A DNA stretch of 64,000 bases, taken from Pseudomonadota bacterium (GTDB lineage: Bacteria > Myxococcota_A > UBA796 > UBA9615). The notes under the pieces are model-generated. The model saw nothing but the letters and a program-made list of their open reading frames with translations, was not told the DNA's origin and made no database searches. The stretch is taken from contig JAAESI010000112.1 of assembly GCA_024229515.1 (NCBI GenBank), positions 97,019 to 161,018 on the forward strand. The letters run 5' to 3'. The position numbers and the translations under genes were made by a program. The first letter of the stretch is position 1, and each line of letters opens with the position of its first letter. Shown here in pieces: positions 55,594-63,579 of the stretch.

Positions 55594-56733
55594 TCAGGCG
55601 GGGTCGACGGCCTGGCGGAACGGCGCCTCGGCGCGCTGCTTCGCGACCTTCTCGAGCACCCAGCGGGCCTCCCTCCGGGACCACTGGACAATGGCCGCGT
55701 GGAAGTGCGGATCGGCGTACCAGTGCACGCTGTGGGCGAGCGTCGGATCGAACCCCCGCACGCGCTTGAAGTCGCCCCCGTGGCCGGGCTCGAAGCGCAC
55801 CAGCCCCTCCTGCAGGCAGTGCTCGACGGCACAGTGGTAGGCGACGTTGAAGTGCAGGAAGCGGATCGATTCGGTGCACCCCCACCACCGTCCGAACATC
55901 GCATCGCCGAGCACCGCGTTCAGCGTCATGCCGACCACCTCGTCGCCGCGACTGGCGACGCCGAATCGAACGTCGCCGGGGGCCCGCCGGCCGAGCTCCG
56001 CAAAGAAGACCGGGGTCAGTGCTGGTTCCCCGCCCTCGTAGCGAGCCCAGGTGTCCGCGTAGAGCCGGCCCATGCGGGCGAAGTCGGCGGCGTCGCCGGG
56101 CCGGTAGACCACCTCGATCCCCTGCTCCTGCAGCTCCCGCATCTCCCGCTTGATCCGCTGCCGGCGCGACGCCTTCAGCGCTTTGAGGAACCCGTCGAAG
56201 GAGCCGTAGGCGCGGTCATGCCAGTGGTACTGCCAGGTCAGTCGAACCACGTACCCGCCGTCCGGGCTGAGCACCCGCCCCTCGTCGCTCGCGCAGAAGA
56301 GGATGTTGACGCTGGCCCAGCCGCGCGCCCTCGCCACCTCCTTCAGCGCCTCCCCCAAGGCCTTCACCAGGGTCGTCCGGTCCCGATCGGGGTGGGTCAG
56401 TAGCTTGCGCCCGGTGGCAGGGATCCAGGGGTGGTCGGCGACCGCGCGGGGGGCGTAGGGGAAGTCGTCGCGGCGGCAGGCCGACTCGATCGGCTCGTCC
56501 CACACGAACTCGCCGTAGCTGTCCTCGCGGACCCACAGCGGCACCGCCGCCACGAGCTCGCCGTCGTCTTCCAGCACCACGTGCGCCGGGGTCCAGCCCC
56601 GCTCGGGCACGGTGACGCCGCCGACTTCGAGCGCCGCCAACCAGCCATGTCGGGCGAATGACGCGGGCCCCGCGAGGCGGTCCCAGGCGTCTGCGTCCAC
56701 CGCCTCGATCGAGTCGAGGACCCGGACGATCAA
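55594..56733 (-). CDS. FemAB-like acyltransferase (PF04339 type)
   Basis: 379 residues, one domain of GNAT-like fold: FARHGWLAALEVGG near the start, LVAAVPLWVREDSYGEFVWD, a conserved basic helix KASRRQRIKREMRELQEQGI, then FGVASRGDEVVGMTLNAVLG, FLHFNVAYHCAVEHCLQEGL and FEPGHGGDFKRVRGFDPTLAHSVHW (in two blocks). The family is annotated as peptidoglycan/aminoacyl transfer-like; the acceptor is unknown. It is soluble. It overlaps its downstream partner on the same strand (ATGA at 56730-56733). Confidence 0.9.
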   Translation of the reverse strand: MIVRVLDSIEAVDADAWDRLAGPASFARHGWLAALEVGGVTVPERGWTPAHVVLEDDGELVAAVPLWVREDSYGEFVWDEPIESACRRDDFPYAPRAVADHPWIPATGRKLLTHPDRDRTTLVKALGEALKEVARARGWASVNILFCASDEGRVLSPDGGYVVRLTWQYHWHDRAYGSFDGFLKALKASRRQRIKREMRELQEQGIEVVYRPGDAADFARMGRLYADTWARYEGGEPALTPVFFAELGRRAPGDVRFGVASRGDEVVGMTLNAVLGDAMFGRWWGCTESIRFLHFNVAYHCAVEHCLQEGLVRFEPGHGGDFKRVRGFDPTLAHSVHWYADPHFHAAIVQWSRREARWVLEKVAKQRAEAPFRQAVDPA

Positions 56734-57605
56734 GGCAGGTCGAGCTCCGCGAGGCGGGCCACCGCACCCTCGGCGCGGGGGTCGCGCGTCACCGCCTGGG
56801 CGTAGGCCTCAGCGGCGTCCGTCTCGAGCATGTGGACCTCGCAGAAGAAGGCCACGCGGAGCCACCCCTGAGCGTCCCCAGCCTGCTCTCGGAGGTTCTT
56901 GAGCTGCGACGCGATGGACGCGTCGGCGACCCGGAACGAACCGGCCAGCGATGGCCCCGGGTTCAGCCCCGACGGCTCCACCGTCCAGGCGTAGGAAGCG
57001 CCCGGGACCAGCGCCAGCTGCGCCGGGACCTCGAACTCGTTTCCCTTGATCTCCTCCTCCAGGAGGATCTGATCCGGTTCTTCCCCGGACGTGATGGTCA
57101 GCAGCAGTCCGCGGCCGTCGGCCAACGGGCCGTCCCACACCAGCCGCCGCCGCGACGACGGGATGACGCCCGCGCGGGGGGCCACGCGGCCCTTGCTTCC
57201 GCCGCGCACCACCACCGCGCCCGTCTCCAGCTGAGAGGCCGTCGACAGCACCACCCGGTCGTTCTTGACGCAGCCCGGCGACGGCTTGCTGTCCACCAGC
57301 CAGGCCCCGTCCAGGGCCACCGCGCCATCGGTCAGCGTGGCCTTGCCGGGGCCGGCCACGATCAGCTCCTTGCAGGACGTGATGAGCGAGAACTCGACGA
57401 TCGCCTCGGCCTTCAGATCGAGCGTCTGCCCCTCCGTCAGGAGGCTACCCGCGCTGATGGGCGCCTTGTCGGCGTGGGCGTCACCTTCGACCCGCAGCAC
57501 GAGGGCCAGCGGGCTCCCATCGGGGGCAGAGGTACGCACCTGTGCCGACGCGGTCGGGACCGCGGTGAGCAGGGCGAGGACGGCAAGGACGGCGCGAAAG
57601 GGCAT
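56730..57605 (-). CDS. exported FecR-like domain protein
   Basis: 291 residues. Signal peptide MPFRAVLAVLALLTAVPTASA. The first half is beta-rich and FecR-like (SAGSLLTEGQTLDLKAEAIV, EFSLITSCKELIVAGPGK, SQLETGAVVVRGGSKGRV), and a second beta domain (RRRLVWDGPLADGRGLLL, VPGASYAWTVEPSGLNPG) leads into a helical end. No sigma factor is adjacent, so a signalling role is unproven. AGGAG lies nine bases before the ATG. The acyltransferase gene overlaps its 3' end. Confidence 0.78.
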   Translation of the reverse strand: MPFRAVLAVLALLTAVPTASAQVRTSAPDGSPLALVLRVEGDAHADKAPISAGSLLTEGQTLDLKAEAIVEFSLITSCKELIVAGPGKATLTDGAVALDGAWLVDSKPSPGCVKNDRVVLSTASQLETGAVVVRGGSKGRVAPRAGVIPSSRRRLVWDGPLADGRGLLLTITSGEEPDQILLEEEIKGNEFEVPAQLALVPGASYAWTVEPSGLNPGPSLAGSFRVADASIASQLKNLREQAGDAQGWLRVAFFCEVHMLETDAAEAYAQAVTRDPRAEGAVARLAELDLP

Positions 57606-57680
57606 GGGCGGTTTGCTCCTGTAGGCCAATCGACAGCGGGTAAGGCCCCCGGGTTCCCCGGGAAGGACCGCCGAGGAGGC

Positions 57681-57686
57681 TACAAT
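57681..57686 (+). promoter_or_regulatory. -10 box TACAAT
   Basis: A near-consensus hexamer in a divergent gap, 15 nt upstream of the TTG at 57696 and 21 nt upstream of the GTG at 57702. It is the best match to the sigma70 -10 consensus among the boxes in this window. Confidence 0.5.
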
Positions 57687-57695
57687 AGGTCGGCG

Positions 57696-58619
57696 TTGGC
57701 CGTGGTTTCCCGATTGATCGCCTGCTGTCTGCTCGCCGTCGTGCTGATCGCGGCCGATGACGCTGCTGGCGATCCCGACGATGTGGACCTCGACAGCCTG
57801 CCGTCCGCCTCCCCCACGCTGGAGGACTTCGGCTACTTCCTGTCGCGCCTGGACGAGCGCTCCAAGTCCAACGCGCTGAACATCCTCGCCGACCTCAGCT
57901 CCGACAGCCGGCTCGATCCCGCCCAGGTCGCCGTGGTGCTGCGCAGCCTCCTGGACGACGCCAACCCACCCACCGACTACGGCTACGGCTGCGGCAACTG
58001 CCTCCTCCGTCGCTTGTCCGACCTGCTCGCCCCGCTCCGCCTGAAGGGGCCCCAGGTGGCGCCGCCGCTGAACGGCGCGATGGTCATCCGCCTCAACGAC
58101 GGCTTCCTCAAGCGGCTCAGCCGGGAAGCCAGCGACGAGGTCGGGGGCAGCCTCACGGGCCTCGTGCAGGCGCTGCTGGACGGCTACCAACTGGCGGGCA
58201 AGTTCCGGGGCGACTCCTACGTCCGCTACCACGCGCGCGGCGGCGACCCGACCAAGGAGCCCGCCTTCTTCACGGACGCCGACGCCCTCGCCAAGCACGA
58301 GGAGGGGCTGGACGAGCCGCTGGATGCCTGGAGCCTCGCCCGCTACCAGTGCACGCGCCCCCCCACGAACCGGTTCGATCCGGGTTTCCTGGTCCTCTAC
58401 TTCGATCCCACCAAGGCCTGCACCCAGGTTCGGATCCCCACCGCGGGGGACTCGGAGAACCCGGACTTCCGCCCCACCCCCGCGTCCGAGACCGAAGCCG
58501 GCCGGACCTGCGGCGGCGCCCCCGAGTGGGTCTGCCCCAACGTGCCGCTGTCGGAGATGACGCGCGTTCGCTACGTGCCGCACACCTCCTACACCCAGGG
58601 CATCGCCCGTCCCCGCTGA
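57696..58619 (+). CDS. exported protein of unknown function
   Basis: 307 residues from TTG 57696 (GTG 57702 is equally possible). Signal peptide AVVSRLIACCLLAVVLIAAD. The mature part is helical at first (FGYFLSRLDERSKSNALNIL) and has a CxxC-like GYGCGNCLLRRL, then a globular region with dispersed Cys (CTRPPTNRFDPGFLVLYFDP, CTQVRIPTAGDSENP). It is not recognised. The histidine-kinase locus follows after one base. Confidence 0.72.
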   Translation: MAVVSRLIACCLLAVVLIAADDAAGDPDDVDLDSLPSASPTLEDFGYFLSRLDERSKSNALNILADLSSDSRLDPAQVAVVLRSLLDDANPPTDYGYGCGNCLLRRLSDLLAPLRLKGPQVAPPLNGAMVIRLNDGFLKRLSREASDEVGGSLTGLVQALLDGYQLAGKFRGDSYVRYHARGGDPTKEPAFFTDADALAKHEEGLDEPLDAWSLARYQCTRPPTNRFDPGFLVLYFDPTKACTQVRIPTAGDSENPDFRPTPASETEAGRTCGGAPEWVCPNVPLSEMTRVRYVPHTSYTQGIARPR

Positions 58620-58620
58620 C

Positions 58621-59416
58621 GTGACCGACCCCCTCGCTCAACTCGCGGCGCAGCTCCTGGCCCAGGAGGCGTGGACCGAGGCGGTCGCTTCCGCGAGCCA
58701 GGCCGGCCTCGTCGCGGCCTCCAGCGACGGCACGATCGAGTGGATCAACCCGCTCGGCGCAGCCCTCGCCTTCAAGACCGCCGAGGACTTGATCGGCCAA
58801 CCCGTCAAGAGCCTCATCCCCGCCTTCCCCCGCAGCGGCGACGCGGTCGCCAACATCGGGGGCGCCCCCCCGGAGGCGTTCGAGGCGTGGGTGGCCCGCA
58901 AGGACCGCGTCGCGGTGCCCATTCGGCTCAGCGTCGTCCGGGTCCTTCGCCGCGGCGAAGAGCTCTTCGTCGTCGGCTTCCACTCGATCGGCCAGCAGCT
59001 CGAGACCGAGCAGCAGCTCCGCGAATCGGAGGGTCGCTTCGGCACGCTCGTGCAGCGGGCGCCGGACGGGCTCCTGGTCATCCAGGAGGGGCGCATCGCG
59101 TTCAGCAACCCCGCGCTCGCCGGGCTCCTCGGGCCGGTCGAGGGGCGGGACGTCGCCGATCTGTTCCACGCCCGCGTTCGCGACGAGCTCGCGTAGTGGA
59201 TTCGACGGGCGGGCTGGGGTGAGACGGTGCGCACGGTCGAGACCCCGACCCTGCACGCGGGGGGCGAGGAGGGCTTCGCCGACACGGTCTGGGTCCGCAT
59301 CGAGTTCGAGGGACGGCCGGCGGTGCTCGGCATCCTGCGCGACGCGACCGAGGTCCGCGGCATGCGGGTTCAGCTCGCCCAGGCGGATCGGCTGGCCTCT
59401 CTGGGCGTGCTCACGT
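58621..59416 (+). pseudogene. N-terminal half of a hybrid histidine kinase (two PAS domains), broken by an amber codon
   Basis: GTG start. Two PAS domains: about 15-130 (ASQAGLVAASSDGTIEWINP) and about 135 onward (FGTLVQRAPDGLLVIQEGRI). A TAG at 59194-59196 interrupts the second PAS at DELA-stop-WIRRAGWGE; the same frame then continues sensibly through WVRIEFEGRPAVLGILRDAT and LAQADRLASLGVLT to about 59416. GAG to TAG would explain it. After LGVLT the expected H-box (phospho-acceptor His) and following helix are missing and the frame changes. As it stands, only a 191-residue PAS protein is made. The remaining domains continue in the next entry. Confidence 0.8.
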
Positions 59417-60233
59417 CGTCGCCGACATCGACGAGGTTCCGCCGGTTCGGGGCACCCCCGGCCAGCTCGCCCAGGTGTTCCTCAACCTGCTCCTGAATGC
59501 CGCTCAGGCCATCGAGCCCGGCGACCGCGCGAACCAGTCGATCACGGTCCGGGTGGCTTCCCGGGACGACGAGGTGGACGTCAGCATCACGGATTCGGGG
59601 TCGGGCATCGCCGCCGCTGACCTGCCGCGCCTGTTCGAGCCGTTCTTCACCACGAAGCCGCGCGGCGTGGGGTCCGGCCTCGGCCTGTCGATCTGCCAGC
59701 GGATCGTCGGCGAGTTCGGGGGACGCCTCGAGGTCGAGTCGACGCTCGGGACCGGAACGACGATGACGGTCATGCTGCTGGCCGAGGAGCCGGCTCCCGC
59801 GACCCCGCTTCCCCTCCTCAGGGCCGAGCCGTCCGCCGCGGGTCGATTGATGGTCGTGGACGATGACGCCGCCGTGCTCGACTCGCTCAAGCGGCTGCTG
59901 CAGGCGGGAGGGCACGAAGTCGTGGCCCTACAGTCGGGCGAAGAGGCGCTGGAGGCGTTGAGCGAGGACGACCGGTTCGACCTGATCCTGACCGACCTGA
60001 TGATGGACGGGATGAGCGGGATCGACCTGTACGAGGCCCTCGACCGCGACCGCCCCGCTCTGGCCCGAAAGTTGACGTTCGTCAGCGGCGGCGCCTTCGA
60101 TCAGGACACGCGCGACTTCCTCGCCCGGGTCCCCAACCCCCAGCTCAGCAAGCCCTTCGAATTGGACTCGTTGCTCAGCTTTGTGGCCGAGCAACTGGCG
60201 GGCCCGGCCGAGCCGCCGATAAGCTCCTCATGA
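59417..60233 (+). pseudogene. C-terminal half of the same kinase: ATPase (CA) and receiver domains
   Basis: From 59417 the coding sense resumes (VVADIDEVPPVRGTPGQLAQ) in a different frame from the N-terminal half. The HATPase_c domain has the N box (NLLLNAAQAIE), G1 DSGSGI, F box FEPFFTTK and G2 GSGLGLSI. The receiver follows: MVVDDDAAVLDS, phospho-acceptor Asp in LILTDLMMDG, and Lys in LSKPFELD. The earliest usable start is GTG 59475, just at the N box, giving 252 residues with no DHp domain. The stop overlaps the ATG of the isolated DHp gene (ATGA). If translated, this is a CA-REC protein that needs a phospho-acceptor in trans. Confidence 0.75.
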
Positions 60234-60460
60234 CGAAGGAATCGTCCGGAGAGTTCGCCGAGGTCCTGCGCCAAATCTCGCATGACCTCAACAACCCCAT
60301 CGCCGCTCTGACGATGGATCTCTACCTCCTCCGGCGTGCCGGGGAGGACGCGGACAGGGAGGCGACCATCGCCAACCTCGAGCGTGCGACCTCCGACCTG
60401 CGGGACATAGTCGATGATCTGGAGCGCCGGGCGGTGGCGCTCTCCTCAGGGGGAGGTTGA
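60230..60460 (+). CDS. free-standing histidine-kinase DHp (phospho-acceptor) domain
   Basis: 76 residues. The whole protein is one HisKA-type helical hairpin: H-box RQISHDLNNPIAAL with His18, then a second helix (ANLERATSDLRDIVDDLER). No ATPase or sensor domain is present and it is too short to contain one. It starts inside the stop of the CA-REC fragment and is ten bases before a REC-HDOD gene. It could dimerise, accept phosphate from the CA domain upstream and pass it to either receiver, or be a decaying remnant. Translational coupling on both sides and an intact H-box favour a real gene. Confidence 0.8.
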   Translation: MTKESSGEFAEVLRQISHDLNNPIAALTMDLYLLRRAGEDADREATIANLERATSDLRDIVDDLERRAVALSSGGG

Positions 60461-60469
60461 TCCGGTCGC

Positions 60470-61711
60470 ATGAGTTCGATTCTGGTGGTGGACGACAACG
60501 CGCGCGTCCTCGATTCGCTTGACCGACTCCTGGAGAGCCTCGGCCATTCGGTCGTGGGCGTGCGCAATGCACACGAGGCATTCGACGCGATCCAGTCCGT
60601 CGAGTTCACGCTCGCGATCGTGGACCTGCGCCTGCCGGGCCTGAGCGGCGTCGGCCTGATGCGCAAGCTGCACGACATGAAGCCCGACCTGCCCATGATC
60701 TCGATGTCGGGCATGGGGACCATGGACGACCTCATCCAGGTGCTCCGCGCAGGGGCGTCGGACTACCTCAAGAAGCCGATCAAGCCCGACGATCTCAGGG
60801 CCGCGCTCGAGCGCATCTTCCGGGTGCCGTCGCAGTCCATGCCGCTGCCGGGCCCGGTCGAGGAAGAAGAGCCGGCGCCGTCGTCCGAGGAGCTGCTTCA
60901 GGCCGCGCTGGACGAGCTCGCGGAGGGGGGCGAAGTGCCGCCGTCGCCCGAGCTGCTCCCCGGGATCCAGGCCCTGATGGAGGACCTGACCTGCGGCGTG
61001 GGGCAGATCCTCGAGGTCGTGGGGAAGGACACCGCCGTCGCCGGCGAGGTGCTCCGGACCGCCAAGGCGAGCCACAAGATCAAGGAGGGGTCGCTGCGTG
61101 ACGTGACCCTCAAGTTGGGCAACCGGCGGGTCCTCGCCACCGCCCACGAGGTCGTGCTGCGCAACAGCCTGGGGGTCGGATCGGGGCCGCTGGCGAAGGT
61201 CGGGGCGAAGCTCTGGGGCAACGTCCAGGTCACCGCCCGGGGCGCCCAGGAGCTGGCCAGCCTCATGGGTCTTCCCGATCCCGACGGCTTCTACGTCGAC
61301 GGCCTGCTCCACAACGTGGGCGAGTCCGTGATGCTGCGCACCTTCAGCAAGCACCTCACCGACGATGCGGTCGCCGAGCTGACGATGAAGCGGCTCGCCG
61401 CGGAGCTGGAGTCCGCCCACCAACAGGTCGGGCGTCGCGTGCTGGAGGCGTGGGGGATGCCGGAGCACGTCGTCCGGGCCGCTGGGTTCCACCACCGGGA
61501 GGATCCGGTGCCGATGGACACGATGGCGAAGGTTCGCCGCCACCTCGTGCTGGCGGCGTGGGGGCTCGCGGTGCGGGCCGGCTTCGACTACCTTCCGGGG
61601 CCCGAGCCGGACCCCGACGAGCACCTGCGGCTGCTCCAGATCGACACGGACAAGGTCCGCTACGTGTTCGCCGAAGCGTGCTCCTGGGTCAACGCACAAC
61701 CTTCGTCTTGA
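60470..61711 (+). CDS. response regulator with REC and HDOD domains
   Basis: 413 residues. The REC domain (1-120) has LVVDDNARVLDSLDRLLESL, phospho-acceptor Asp in LAIVDLRLPGLSG and Lys in YLKKPIKPDD. A short acidic linker (PVEEEEPAPSSEE) leads to an HDOD domain (about 165-400: ILEVVGKDTAVAGEVLRTAK, GARELASL-like ARGAQELASLMG, DGLLHNVGESVML), an HD-related module that is usually catalytically inactive and used for signalling. It is the probable output of the kinase locus. Its 3' end overlaps the convergent secretin-N-like gene by 23 bases. Confidence 0.93.
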   Translation: MSSILVVDDNARVLDSLDRLLESLGHSVVGVRNAHEAFDAIQSVEFTLAIVDLRLPGLSGVGLMRKLHDMKPDLPMISMSGMGTMDDLIQVLRAGASDYLKKPIKPDDLRAALERIFRVPSQSMPLPGPVEEEEPAPSSEELLQAALDELAEGGEVPPSPELLPGIQALMEDLTCGVGQILEVVGKDTAVAGEVLRTAKASHKIKEGSLRDVTLKLGNRRVLATAHEVVLRNSLGVGSGPLAKVGAKLWGNVQVTARGAQELASLMGLPDPDGFYVDGLLHNVGESVMLRTFSKHLTDDAVAELTMKRLAAELESAHQQVGRRVLEAWGMPEHVVRAAGFHHREDPVPMDTMAKVRRHLVLAAWGLAVRAGFDYLPGPEPDPDEHLRLLQIDTDKVRYVFAEACSWVNAQPSS

Positions 61712-62402
61712 TCACCGTGATGAGGGCGCGGTCGTCCCCGTTGAGGCGGGAGGCGCCGACCACCGAGGTCTTGCCGTCCTTCACCTCCATCGTCGTGCTG
61801 ACGATGTTCTCGTTGACGAAGAGCACCTTCCCGTCGCTCGAGACTTCGACCTTCTTGAAGATCGAGACCGCCAGCTGGAAGCGGCCGCTCTCAGGGTCCA
61901 GTTCGCGCACCTGGATCTCCATCTCGTAGCCGTCTTCGCCGCCGATGCGCTGGGTGGTGCTCCGGTCCGCGGTGACCCGGAGAAGCGCGCGGTCACGCTC
62001 CCTGTAGCCCTTGTAGGCGAAGAGCCCCTTGAGGTCGGCCCAGACGTCGCTGAGGGCCGCGGTCAGCTGGGGATCGGCCTTGCCGTCGCGACTCGCCTCG
62101 ATGAGGAAGACGGTCAGCTCCAGCTCGCTGCGGGGCTGATCCAGCCGCTCGATGACCGCGAGCATCTGCTCCACGAGGGCGGGCTTGTCCGAGATCGTGA
62201 TGACGTTGAGCTCGCGGTTGTGATCGATCTGGCCCCACTGGCTCGTGAACGGGTCGAGCACGTCCATGAGGTTGCGGGCCTCCACATGCTTGAGGCTGAT
62301 GACCTCGGTGCGGAAGTCGGCGCGCGGATCGTCGGGCGGGCCCGCCACGGCGAGGGTGGGGATGGCCAGGAGGAGGGCGAGGAAGACAAAGGTCAGGCGT
62401 AT
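61689..62402 (-). CDS. exported protein with a secretin N-domain-like module
   Basis: 237 residues. The signal peptide RLTFVFLALLLAIPTLAVAG is followed by a secretin-type N-domain (VISLKHVEARNLMDVLDPF, NVITISDKPALVEQMLAVIERLD), the ring-building module of type II/IV secretion secretins, but there is no beta-barrel secretin domain. The C-terminal half (ELTVFLIEASRDG onward) continues with a second beta-rich region. No ATG, GTG or TTG start is available near the signal peptide. GGAG five bases before an ATA (62402-62400) suggests an AUA start giving MRLTFVF; CTG two codons on is the alternative. It is the last gene of an ECF sigma operon. Confidence 0.75.
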   Translation of the reverse strand: MRLTFVFLALLLAIPTLAVAGPPDDPRADFRTEVISLKHVEARNLMDVLDPFTSQWGQIDHNRELNVITISDKPALVEQMLAVIERLDQPRSELELTVFLIEASRDGKADPQLTAALSDVWADLKGLFAYKGYRERDRALLRVTADRSTTQRIGGEDGYEMEIQVRELDPESGRFQLAVSIFKKVEVSSDGKVLFVNENIVSTTMEVKDGKTSVVGASRLNGDDRALITVIKTKVVR

Positions 62403-62413
62403 GGGGGCTCCGA

Positions 62414-62767
62414 TTAGAACGGGAGGTTCTCGGTCATGACCCACACCACCTCGAGGTCGTCTCGGCCAGTGGCCATCCGGAGTTCGAGGGTTCGAGGTTC
62501 GGGGGTCGGAGTGATCTCGGCGAGGGTCGTCGGCTCGGCGCCCGTCGGCGTCGGCGTCTCCGTCGGGACGAGGAGGAACAGGGCGAAGACCGCCGCAGCC
62601 GCGAGGGCGGCGACGGCGGGGTAGGGGAAGCGGCTGGTGGTCACCGGGCCGGCCTGCGCGGCCAGGGTCGCGAGCACGCGATCCATCTCGTCCGGCGTCG
62701 GCGGCGTCGGCCGCTCGGCGTCCGCGAGGTGCTTCATGGCGCGGTCGACGGGGTGGGGATTGGTCAT
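62414..62767 (-). CDS. small single-span protein, probable anti-sigma factor
   Basis: 117 residues. A cytoplasmic N-terminus of about 45 residues (DRAMKHLADAERPTPPTPDE) is followed by a membrane span (about 50-67, AVAALAAAAVFALFLLVP) and a short exported tail. No zinc motif. The start overlaps the sigma-factor stop (ATGA) and the secretin-N-like gene follows after 11 bases, so it probably holds the sigma factor at the membrane. Confidence 0.72.
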   Translation of the reverse strand: MTNPHPVDRAMKHLADAERPTPPTPDEMDRVLATLAAQAGPVTTSRFPYPAVAALAAAAVFALFLLVPTETPTPTGAEPTTLAEITPTPEPRTLELRMATGRDDLEVVWVMTENLPF

Positions 62768-63405
62768 GGTCGGTCTCCTTCGAGCAGCTTGGGGCAGCGA
62801 CGGGACAGGAACGTCTGGAGCTTGCGGCGGGCCTGCAGGCAGTGGCCTCGCACGGTGGTGGGACGCACCTCCAGGACCCGCGCCGCATCGGCGACGTCCA
62901 GCCCTTCGAGGTGCCTCAGGACGAACGCGTCGCGCTCGCGCGGGGGGAGCTGGGCGAGCGCTTCACCCAGCAGGCCATGGAGCTGACGCGCATCGGCGCC
63001 GTCGTCCGGGGGGCTGCTGCGATCCACCAGCGCGGGGGTCCGCTCCCCCGGCAACGCGAAGACCCCGCGGCGGCGACGGCGCTTGCGTCGGAGGCCCTGG
63101 GCGGACCTCACGCACATGCGGATGAGCCACGGGCGCGCGGGCCGGGCGGGGTCGTAGCTCGGGAGGGCGCGCTGGATGCGCAGGCAGCCGTCTTGAAAGG
63201 CGTCGAGGCCGTCTTCGCGGTCGCCCAGCATGCGGGTGCAGATGCGGTGAAGGAGCTCGCCCTCCTCGCGAAGCACGACCCCGAGGGCGGCGGAATCGCC
63301 GGCGGCCGCCGAAGCGAGGAGGCGCGCGTGGCGCTCCACGGGCTCAGCGGTCAGGGGCATGACGAGGGCGAGGTCGGCGAGCACACATACGGTTCGTTCG
63401 AGCAT
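62764..63405 (-). CDS. ECF-type RNA polymerase sigma factor
   Basis: 213 residues from ATG 63405 (an internal ATG at 63360 gives 198). Region 2: DREDGLDAFQDGCLRIQRAL, ARPWLIRMCVRSAQGLRRK. Region 4: LPPRERDAFVLRHLEGLDVA, DAARVLEVRPTTVRGHCLQA. A basic stretch RRKRRRRRG lies between. It probably regulates its own operon; inverted repeats stand 21-53 bases upstream of its start. It is the second ECF system in the window and is unrelated in sequence detail to the one at 8779. Confidence 0.9.
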   Translation of the reverse strand: MLERTVCVLADLALVMPLTAEPVERHARLLASAAAGDSAALGVVLREEGELLHRICTRMLGDREDGLDAFQDGCLRIQRALPSYDPARPARPWLIRMCVRSAQGLRRKRRRRRGVFALPGERTPALVDRSSPPDDGADARQLHGLLGEALAQLPPRERDAFVLRHLEGLDVADAARVLEVRPTTVRGHCLQARRKLQTFLSRRCPKLLEGDRP

Positions 63406-63429
63406 CCCTCAGCGTTGGGAAGAAAGTCC

Positions 63430-63458
63430 GTCCGCGGACGTCCGGAGGGTGTCCGGAC
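63430..63458. promoter_or_regulatory. paired inverted repeats, possible operator
   Basis: A perfect 10-bp palindrome GTCCGCGGAC (63430-63439) is followed immediately by a hairpin GTCCGGA-GGGTG-TCCGGAC (63440-63458). All arms share the core GTCCG. They lie in the 174-bp divergent gap (63406-63579), close to the sigma gene, where an operator would be expected. Confidence 0.45.
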
Positions 63459-63579
63459 AGGCCTGGTTCAGAATCGAAACTCAGTGATTACAGACGCTTA
63501 GGTCGTCCGGGTGAAACCTGGCATGGCCGCTGCACTTTGCCTAGTGCATCACCCCAAACCCGCTTCAAGGAGCACCGAC

